DNA of 64,000 bases from Echinicola shivajiensis (GTDB lineage: Bacteria; Bacteroidota; Bacteroidia; Cytophagales; Cyclobacteriaceae), in assembly GCF_018642165.1 (NCBI RefSeq), contig NZ_JAHHZM010000004.1, forward strand, positions 310,001 through 374,000, in the 5' to 3' direction. A model generated the notes under the pieces. That model had not been told where the DNA came from. It worked only from the letters and a program-made list of their open reading frames with translations, and searched no databases. Shown one piece after another: positions 58,506 through 64,000 of this stretch. The position numbers were made by a program, and so were the translations under genes. The first letter of the stretch is position 1. Each line of letters opens with the position of its first letter.

Positions 58506-58627
58506 AGCTTAAAAGTTTAGATGAAACATGGGGATAATTTTTCATAAAAATTCATTCTAAAAAATGCGGTACGAGAATAATATATACATTTTTAAGCTTT
58601 ATGCTACTCTATAAGTTAGGGACTAAT

Positions 58628-60076
58628 TTATTTAATAGTGCTAAATATCTCGTCTCTGGCCTTTAAAAGGTAAGAGAGGTTATTAATCCCAATATCGTAT
58701 TCGTCAAGATGCATATCAAAAAAGAATTTGCTATTCTCAGGGGAGGTATCTGTATTCCTAGCTTTAATAAGAATATCCTTAAGCGAAATACCTTTGTCTT
58801 TTATAATTTGGATGATTTTATCCCAAGTTCTTAAGTCCATAAAGAACAGGTTTTCTATTGGTACAAGACTAACGGTTTGTGGGTTTAAACCTTGATTGTT
58901 TGTCTCTTCTTCCAAAAATTGTTGCCACATTGATAATGAATTGCCCAAATATAAATTCTTATAAGTGATGATGATCCCAAAATATTCTTTGTTGGGCTGA
59001 TGAATAGCATTAGCAACTTTAAGAATTTGATTTGAATAAGCTTTTACTATGGTTTTCCTCAACTCATTTCCAAGTATTTCATTTGTAGGGTTAAGGGATG
59101 CATAAGGTTTTAGTTCAATTGCTTTGACCTCTACAAGTATTTCATCTTCGATAATGAAATCAACAACATTATGCTTTTTTCCAAGTGTTTTTCTGAGATC
59201 ATTTTCGGTCTTATATTCTATGTTAATTTCATTAAGGCCTATTTGGACATATTTTTCAAATCGACTTCCTAACTCCGTTGAAAAATCAGGGTCTTTGTGC
59301 TTCATGAATTCATAGATATAATGGTTAATAGTATTATTCATAATCGCCTTATGGGGAAGATGAATTTTGCCCTGAAATAATAAAAAAGGCTTTCGTGCAA
59401 AAAAGGAAGATTCAAAAACCTGTAAATTGTAATTCCTGACTAGACGCTTGTCTTCGTTTAATATATCAAAGATGCTTTCCCTTGAGACAGTCAGAATATC
59501 TTCTACCTTACTCCGTATTTTGTTACCGTAAAGGTCTTCTATAAAGGCAAGTGAAGTGTTTAGATTCAGATTCAATTGGGTGTTATTGGTGAAGTCTTTA
59601 TGGAATACAGCAAGTAAGAATAGCTGTAAAATGTCTAAAAATATATCGATGGGTATCCCTATAAGTTCCTTGAACTTTTCGGCAATATCATGTTTGTGAT
59701 GAAGATCGCAAAACAGTATCTTTTGTCTTGCGAGAGAATCCCACCAAGCTACCTCTTGATAATAAAATTGTTGTGCTGATAAGATAGTAAAGGTCTTACT
59801 TACAACCTTGCCATTCTTAGTTAAATTGAAAGTATCGTGGGACATTTCCAATTTTTCAAGCATCTTGAAAAGTTTAATAATATCGTTCTTTGTGGCTTTT
59901 TTGGAGGGATAAGCCTTGCCAGCAAATTCCATTGTCCATTTTAATAGCAACAATCCGTACCAGAAAGGTTTGGGGCGATTGGACGACTCGTATTCTTTGA
60001 GTATATCCAGCAATAAAAGTACTAGCGAATCATAGGAGAATTTTCGGATTTTATTTCTTATTGGTTTGAAATCCAT
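58628..60076 (-). CDS. Unknown protein with PD-(D/E)XK nuclease motif
   Basis: 482 residues. The N-terminal two-thirds is helical, of unknown family. Near 270-350 is a nuclease-like core: SRFEKYVQIGLN (Glu274), then VVDFIIEDEILVEVKAIEL with Asp306 and Glu316-x-Lys318, and a later helix AYSNQILKVANAI with Gln350. This is the order of a PD-(D/E)XK restriction-like nuclease. No signal peptide. Next to toxin-antitoxin and XRE genes, a defence role is plausible but unproven. Confidence 0.55.
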   Translation of the reverse strand: MDFKPIRNKIRKFSYDSLVLLLLDILKEYESSNRPKPFWYGLLLLKWTMEFAGKAYPSKKATKNDIIKLFKMLEKLEMSHDTFNLTKNGKVVSKTFTILSAQQFYYQEVAWWDSLARQKILFCDLHHKHDIAEKFKELIGIPIDIFLDILQLFLLAVFHKDFTNNTQLNLNLNTSLAFIEDLYGNKIRSKVEDILTVSRESIFDILNEDKRLVRNYNLQVFESSFFARKPFLLFQGKIHLPHKAIMNNTINHYIYEFMKHKDPDFSTELGSRFEKYVQIGLNEINIEYKTENDLRKTLGKKHNVVDFIIEDEILVEVKAIELKPYASLNPTNEILGNELRKTIVKAYSNQILKVANAIHQPNKEYFGIIITYKNLYLGNSLSMWQQFLEEETNNQGLNPQTVSLVPIENLFFMDLRTWDKIIQIIKDKGISLKDILIKARNTDTSPENSKFFFDMHLDEYDIGINNLSYLLKARDEIFSTIK

Positions 60077-60109
60077 TTTGTATTTGGGATAAAAAATGAG
60101 TTGGCAAAG

Positions 60110-60535
60110 TTATTCTTTACTAATCAATCGTTCCAACCTCACCATCATCTCATCCTTCTCCTTTAGCATTCGTTCATACAGTGCGATCTTTTCATCATAC
60201 AACTGGACGATTTTATCAATCGGATTAAAGGTACAGTTAGGATTTACGGCGTTTAATGTTGAAGTATCATGACTTGAAAATGTGTTAGATATAACATTCA
60301 CCGCCTGCTCTTCATCAAAATTCTGTATCGCCTCAACAGGAATATGAAGGATTTCAGCTACCTGCTTTAGGATATTTTCCTCTATACTCTCTTTTTGCTC
60401 TAGTAGGCTGATTTTCTTTTGGGACCAGTCTTCTCCCAGTTCGTGGGCCAAGGCGTCCTGCTTGATGCCCAGCATTTCCCTAAAGCGTTTGATATTTCGT
60501 CCCTGATGGATATTTTTTGCTGCTGAATTGCTCAT
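60110..60535 (-). CDS. XRE-family regulator with C-terminal coiled coil
   Basis: 141 residues: N-terminal HTH (FREMLGIKQDALAHELGEDW, QKKISLLEQKESIEENIL) and a C-terminal coiled coil (VQLYDEKIALYERMLKEKDE). This type is common in Bacteroidota. It is divergent from another XRE gene with a 183-bp spacer. Confidence 0.88.
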   Translation of the reverse strand: MSNSAAKNIHQGRNIKRFREMLGIKQDALAHELGEDWSQKKISLLEQKESIEENILKQVAEILHIPVEAIQNFDEEQAVNVISNTFSSHDTSTLNAVNPNCTFNPIDKIVQLYDEKIALYERMLKEKDEMMVRLERLISKE

Positions 60536-60718
60536 AAGTCCTGGCTATTAAAAAACTAAAAGACAAGTTAAGGAAATTGGTGGAATTTGGGAAATGTGTT
60601 TTTATAAATGGGGGGGTACGAGCATCTTGGAATATTTTATTCCTGGAGGAATAGTTTAGAAATGGGAGGGTGAGGAAATTGTAATTATAGTAATGATCCT
60701 TTCCTAAATAATGTAGAT

Positions 60719-61105
60719 ATGAGTGATCCAAGCCAATTTAAAGAAGCGCTCCTCGATAATCAGTCGATAGGACATAATATGATGACCTTTAGAAAACTGA
60801 GGAGTCTTAAGGCCATGGAGCTCGCTTTTCATTTAGGAATCAGCGAGGCCGCTTATACCAAGTATGAACGTGGAGAAACCAAAATCACCGTGGAGTTGAT
60901 TAAAAGATATGCTGATTATGTGCAGGTTGATCCCATTCATATTTTGACCATTAGGCCAGGGCAACTGATTGAGTATTTTGATGAATGCGGAAAAAGAAAA
61001 GTTCAAATGGATAGCAAGCAGTTTGATGCCTTACTGGAGATACTCCGAGAACTCAAAGACAGCAATGATACTTTAAAAAGCCTGATAAAGGAGGCTATTG
61101 TTTAA
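60719..61105 (+). CDS. XRE-family regulator
   Basis: 128 residues: HTH about 20-80 (FRKLRSLKAMELAFHLGIS, EAAYTKYERGETKITVELI), then a short helical tail (MDSKQFDALLEILRELKDSN). Upstream of a small unknown gene in the same direction, 16 bp apart. Confidence 0.88.
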   Translation: MSDPSQFKEALLDNQSIGHNMMTFRKLRSLKAMELAFHLGISEAAYTKYERGETKITVELIKRYADYVQVDPIHILTIRPGQLIEYFDECGKRKVQMDSKQFDALLEILRELKDSNDTLKSLIKEAIV

Positions 61106-61121
61106 ACTTAACCAGAGCATT

Positions 61122-61427
61122 ATGATCAATATTCAAAAAGACGAGCTTATCAGAGAACTGATCCTCCAAGACCTTAAGCATAACCAGCTGATAAAAGGCT
61201 TGGATATTTTAGATCTGGATGCCGGCCATCGCCATCATCTAGGTATTATGGATTTGGTCAAGCGGCTGATGGAAGTACCAGCGCATCTGGAGAATGATTT
61301 TTTAGATACTTATATGAGCTTTATGAATAGATGCCTAGATTATCCTATTTCCAGCTTAGGTGAAGAGCTGAGGGAATTGGCGGAGGAGTGTTATAAGAGC
61401 TTATGTCAATCCCCACATAGGGTTTGA
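61122..61427 (+). CDS. Small helical protein of unknown function
   Basis: ATG 61122 gives 101 residues: IQKDELIRELILQDLKHNQL, LDILDLDAGHRHHLGIMDLV, and FMNRCLDYPISSLGEELREL. No family recognised. It follows the XRE gene in an apparent operon and is probably its partner. Confidence 0.7.
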   Translation: MINIQKDELIRELILQDLKHNQLIKGLDILDLDAGHRHHLGIMDLVKRLMEVPAHLENDFLDTYMSFMNRCLDYPISSLGEELRELAEECYKSLCQSPHRV

Positions 61428-61570
61428 AAATTCCTTTTATCATATTTCAGCTCCCTACGCAATCTCCTAGGAATAATATCATCATTTCCCCCTCTGTTTA
61501 CGGTTTTGCATTGAGCGTCCAATTTTTATGAAAGTTTAAAGTCTTAAAAATGGGTTTCAAATTAGTTTCA

Positions 61571-61606
61571 CTATTGCGAAAAGGTTTCCTTTTGCAGAGG
61601 AGGAGA
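61571..61606. repeat. Copy of tRNA-Ser 3' end and terminator flank
   Basis: CTATTGCGAAAAGGTTTCCT followed by TTTGCAGAGGAGGAG matches 61862-61897, which spans the tRNA terminator and tRNA 3' end, with three mismatches. It is consistent with an attachment-site duplication. Confidence 0.65.
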
Positions 61607-61687
61607 GGACCGAGTGTTATGAAACGGTCAGGTGGACTGTTTTAACGAGGGGCCAGCTTGCAGGGCAGCCCCGACGACTCCAAACGA

Positions 61688-61717
61688 AAAAAGCTATCCG
61701 CCTAGGTGGATAGCTTT
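61688..61717. terminator. Hairpin terminator near tRNA-Ser
   Basis: AAAAGCTATCCGCC / GGTGGATAGCTTTT, loop TA: 14-bp near-perfect stem with A and T runs on either side, so it can act in both directions. Confidence 0.7.
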
Positions 61718-61849
61718 TAAGAGCAGAGGAAGGATTGACTTCGTCGATCCCCTTATGGGGAGTTGCAAAAGAAAGCCTATTCACTTCGTTCATTCCGCTT
61801 TTTACTTTTCAAGTGACTATCGAGCAAGCTCGAGCCCCCTGAAAAGCAA

Positions 61850-61879
61850 AAAGCCCTTTCGCTATTGCGAAAGGGCTTT
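61850..61879 (-). terminator. Terminator of tRNA-Ser
   Basis: AAAGCCCTTTCGC / GCGAAAGGGCTTT with loop TATT, 7 bp beyond the tRNA 3' end on the minus strand. Confidence 0.8.
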
Positions 61880-61885
61880 CTTTTG

Positions 61886-61970
61886 CAGAGGAGGAGGGAT
61901 TCGAACCCCCGGTACCTCGCGGTACAACGGTTTTCAAGACCGCCGCATTCGACCACTCTGCCACTCCTCT
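61886..61970 (-). tRNA. tRNA-Ser(UGA)
   Basis: Minus strand begins AGAGGAGTGGCAGAGTGGTC, has anticodon loop CTTGAAA (anticodon TGA), a long variable arm and T-loop GGTTCGAATC, and ends CTCCTCTG pairing with the 5' AGAGGAG. CCA is not encoded. 85 nt. Confidence 0.95.
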
Positions 61971-62103
61971 GGGTCTGATGCGTATTATTTGAAGACGTTT
62001 ATGTTTGTCTTACGGTTTGCAAAGGTACCACTAAGTTTGATATGTACAATACTTTGCTGAATAAAATTCGTATAAAAATCTTAACTGACTGATTATATGA
62101 TGA

Positions 62104-63042
62104 CTAAATTTTGGCAATATGTTTACGCTGTGCGGCCTTGTCCAAACTGACATTGATTTCAAAACAGATCAAGATGATATACGAAGTAATCAGCAACCAA
62201 AGCATCAGGGCTATCATGGTACCTATTGATCCATAGAGTTTGTTATAAGACGCAAAGTTGATCAGGTAATAGGAGAATAAGAAAAAGCCCAATGTGATCA
62301 ATAAGCCGGCCGTAAGGGAGCCTATGGAGAAGAAATGCCATTTGTCATGTACGGCTGGTGCAATCCTGAAAATAAAAGCAGTGGCGGACATAAATAGGAT
62401 CAATAATACCGTAAATCTCAAGGTGGCTACCAGATAGTAAAGGATATTATTGGAAACTACTCCGTAATCCGTGAGTAGGGTCAGCATTTTATTGCCAAAT
62501 ATCATTACCAAAACAGCCACGCAGATATCCAAAACCAGAAATACGATGATGCCCACAGCTATGGCACGCGTTTGGAAAAAGCTCCTATTTTCCTTTGTTC
62601 GGTAGCAGGCATTAAAGGCGCTCATTAGCGAAGCAACCCCATTTGTAGCCAAGTAAAGGGCTAAAAAGAAACCAAAGGAAAGCATGCCCTGCCTGGGCCT
62701 GTTGATGATATCCAGAATGGTAGCTTCCGTTCCTTCGTATAAAGGAGCAGGCATGACCTCTTTGATGAAAATCATAATGTTTTCCGGGGTGATTTCCGGA
62801 AAAAATATCTCGATAAAAGGGAGTAAGTTCAACAGGAATAGCATCAATGGAAATAATGCTACCGTAAAGTTGAAGGCTACAGCATTTGCCCTGTCATCAA
62901 TTTCATCCTTGTGGAGTTGGTGGATAAATATCCTGCCTACATCATAGAGATTCTGGTCTGGATTTCTCAGGTGAACCCTGCGCAGTTTTTGGGCCTGCTT
63001 ATCCAGTTTCTGTAAAAGGCTATGCACTTTCTTTTTGACCAT
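62104..63042 (-). CDS. YihY/virulence-factor BrkB family membrane protein
   Basis: 312 residues with six transmembrane helices (e.g. ANAVAFNFTVALFPLMLFLL near the start, GMLSFGFFLALYLATNGVAS, IGTMIALMLWLLITSYIILI). It matches the old 'ribonuclease BN' family, now of unknown function. Followed after 13 bp on the same strand, upstream, by the thioesterase gene. Confidence 0.92.
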   Translation of the reverse strand: MVKKKVHSLLQKLDKQAQKLRRVHLRNPDQNLYDVGRIFIHQLHKDEIDDRANAVAFNFTVALFPLMLFLLNLLPFIEIFFPEITPENIMIFIKEVMPAPLYEGTEATILDIINRPRQGMLSFGFFLALYLATNGVASLMSAFNACYRTKENRSFFQTRAIAVGIIVFLVLDICVAVLVMIFGNKMLTLLTDYGVVSNNILYYLVATLRFTVLLILFMSATAFIFRIAPAVHDKWHFFSIGSLTAGLLITLGFFLFSYYLINFASYNKLYGSIGTMIALMLWLLITSYIILICFEINVSLDKAAQRKHIAKI

Positions 63043-63055
63043 CAGTGCTTATTTG

Positions 63056-63460
63056 CTAAAAGTAAGTCTTTAATAAATCTAGTAAATCCTGTGGAGGTCT
63101 GCACGGTCGATGACTGTCTTTTTTCAAGAAGGTCAAAATAGTATGTCCCAAATGAATAAGCTCATTTTTTTCGTTATGGATTTCATAGTCAAACCGGATC
63201 TTTACTCCAGGCAGCTTGGCTATCGTGGTGCTTATAGTCAGCAATTCATCGTATTTGCCAGGCTTTAAATACTTGCTATAACTTTCCAGCACAGGCATCA
63301 TGACACCCTCATCCTCCATTTTTTTATAGCTAAATCCAATATTTCTAAGCGCTTCCACCCGGGCCACTTCAAAATACATGGCATAATTACCATAATAGAC
63401 ATAGCCCATTTGGTCGGTTTCAGCATATCTTACACGAACTTGAGTTTTGGCGGTAAACAT
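63056..63460 (-). CDS. Acyl-CoA thioesterase (YbgC/4HBT hotdog fold)
   Basis: ATG 63460 (134 residues) is preferred over 63487, which would overlap mltG. Hotdog motif YAETDQMGYVYYGNYAMYFE with the catalytic Asp of the family's D-x-M-G-Y pattern, then EVARVEALRNIG. Hydrolyses short acyl-CoA thioesters. Starts 4 bp after the mltG stop. Confidence 0.9.
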   Translation of the reverse strand: MFTAKTQVRVRYAETDQMGYVYYGNYAMYFEVARVEALRNIGFSYKKMEDEGVMMPVLESYSKYLKPGKYDELLTISTTIAKLPGVKIRFDYEIHNEKNELIHLGHTILTFLKKDSHRPCRPPQDLLDLLKTYF

Positions 63461-63464
63461 AGGC

Positions 63465-64000
63465 TTATTGATAGATATTGGCAGCATTTAAGGCACTTTG
63501 GTATTTGCGTGCCTGGTTCAGATGGTCCCTAAGGTTGGTGGAGAATACATGGTATCCTGAAAAATCCTCTTTGGCACAGAAATAAATATAATTATGCTTT
63601 TGGTAATTGAGCACAGCGTCCAAGGAAGAGATTTCAGGCAGGTTGATAGGGCCTGGAGGTAAGCCGGCATACTTATAAGTATTATAGGGGCTTTCTATTT
63701 CCTTGTGTACATTAAGTACTCTTTTGATGTTGAAGTCTCCCAGTGCAAAGACTAGGGTAGGATCGGCCTGTAGGGGGATGTTCCTTTCCAATCGGTTAAT
63801 ATAAACCCCTGCCACTTTAGGGCGCTCATCTCTTTTGGCAGTTTCTGCTTGTACTATGGATGCCAAGGTAGAAACTTCTTCAGGGGTCATGCCGAGTACT
63901 CGGGCTTTTTCCTTACGTTCGTCATTCCAGAATTTATTATATTCCCTATACATGCGGTCAAAGAGCTGTTCTGGGCTTATATTCCAATAGACTTCATAAG
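63465..64000 (-). CDS. mltG: MltG endolytic murein transglycosylase, 3' part (cut by window edge)
   Basis: The frame is open to the end of the window (YEVYWNISPEQLFDRM and on), giving the last 177 residues. Motifs: TLASIVQAETAKRDE with the catalytic Glu of the ASIVxxET set, VAGVYINRLERNIPLQADPT, SPYNTYKYAGLPPGPI and YFCAKEDFSGYHVFSTN. MltG cuts nascent glycan strands to set their length. Confidence 0.95.
   Translation of the reverse strand, partial: YEVYWNISPEQLFDRMYREYNKFWNDERKEKARVLGMTPEEVSTLASIVQAETAKRDERPKVAGVYINRLERNIPLQADPTLVFALGDFNIKRVLNVHKEIESPYNTYKYAGLPPGPINLPEISSLDAVLNYQKHNYIYFCAKEDFSGYHVFSTNLRDHLNQARKYQSALNAANIYQ

Larger units (their letters stand above)
61428..61885. other. Spacer with tRNA 3'-end copies and terminators
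   Basis: 458 bp without a gene. It carries a degenerate copy of the tRNA-Ser 3' end and adjacent terminator sequence (61571-61606), possibly another at about 61719-61745 (GCAGAGGAAGGATTGACTTC), and two hairpins described separately. An integration-site history is likely. Confidence 0.55.

Noticed and set aside
60480-60731. A minus-strand open frame overlapping the start of the XRE gene
   Set aside because: Lies in the divergent promoter and overlaps a well-supported gene in another frame.
61632-62060. A plus-strand open frame of 142 codons covering the tRNA-Ser
   Set aside because: It runs antisense through the tRNA and terminators; a known annotation artefact next to tRNA genes.

Overview
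The window looks like a chromosomal segment of a saccharolytic Bacteroidota bacterium, most likely order Cytophagales and family Cyclobacteriaceae (Echinicola/Cyclobacterium/Algoriphagus type). Reasons: a SusC/SusD pair with many secreted glycoside hydrolases, a hybrid two-component sensor with an N-terminal propeller, abundant lipoprotein signals, modest G+C, AT-rich spacers, poor Shine-Dalgarno sequences, and families such as DUF6266 and the DUF1501/DUF1553 pair. The genus is inference.

Region 1 (1-29,175) is a large polysaccharide utilization locus. At the left edge is the start of a periplasmic-propeller sensor (minus). Next is a minus-strand operon NHL-propeller - cytochrome/DUF1549/DUF1553 - DUF1501, then one minus-strand and four plus-strand secreted GH43-type proteins. 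A membrane-tethered winged-helix regulator (minus) is divergent from susC (carrying an in-frame TGA), susD, DUF1080, GH16, DUF2264, a BNR_4 propeller, GH88, a double GH43 and a GH2 beta-galactosidase, closed by a strong bidirectional terminator. The mix of GH16, several GH43, BNR_4 lyase/rhamnosidase-type propeller, GH88, DUF2264 and GH2 resembles Bacteroides systems for acidic type II arabinogalactan (arabinogalactan protein, gum arabic), where side-chain arabinose and rhamnose-glucuronate caps are removed before the galactan backbone. That substrate is inferred, not proven.

Region 2 (29,180-54,000) is mixed. It holds aldehyde dehydrogenase with DUF779 and a divergent AraC regulator; a RhuM-Fic protein coupled to a membrane protein; a secreted S1/P1-nuclease/phospholipase-C-like protein with a beta-rich tail; an alcohol dehydrogenase coupled to a 55-residue glycine-rich membrane peptide; an AraC regulator with a TolB-like/TPR front; an MGH1-like glycosidase with a Gfo/Idh/MocA oxidoreductase; a gluconokinase-6-phosphogluconate dehydrogenase fusion; Ppx/GppA; a metallophosphoesterase; a universal stress protein; thioredoxin and rhodanese; a protein with a helical segment like the Cry delta-endotoxin N-domain; and a serine beta-lactamase-fold hydrolase.

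Region 3 (54,000-61,970) is accessory. It contains DUF6266, a DinB/YfiT protein and a three-gene hipB-hipS-hipT kinase toxin-antitoxin operon with clear operator repeats. The DinB-hip block is bracketed by two 182-bp imperfect direct repeats. Then come two unknown proteins (one with a PD-(D/E)XK nuclease motif), two XRE regulators and a small unknown, ending at a tRNA-Ser(UGA) with at least one partial copy of its 3' end nearby, as at an integration site. Region 4 (62,100-64,000) is ordinary housekeeping: a YihY/BrkB membrane protein, an acyl-CoA thioesterase and the 3' part of mltG.
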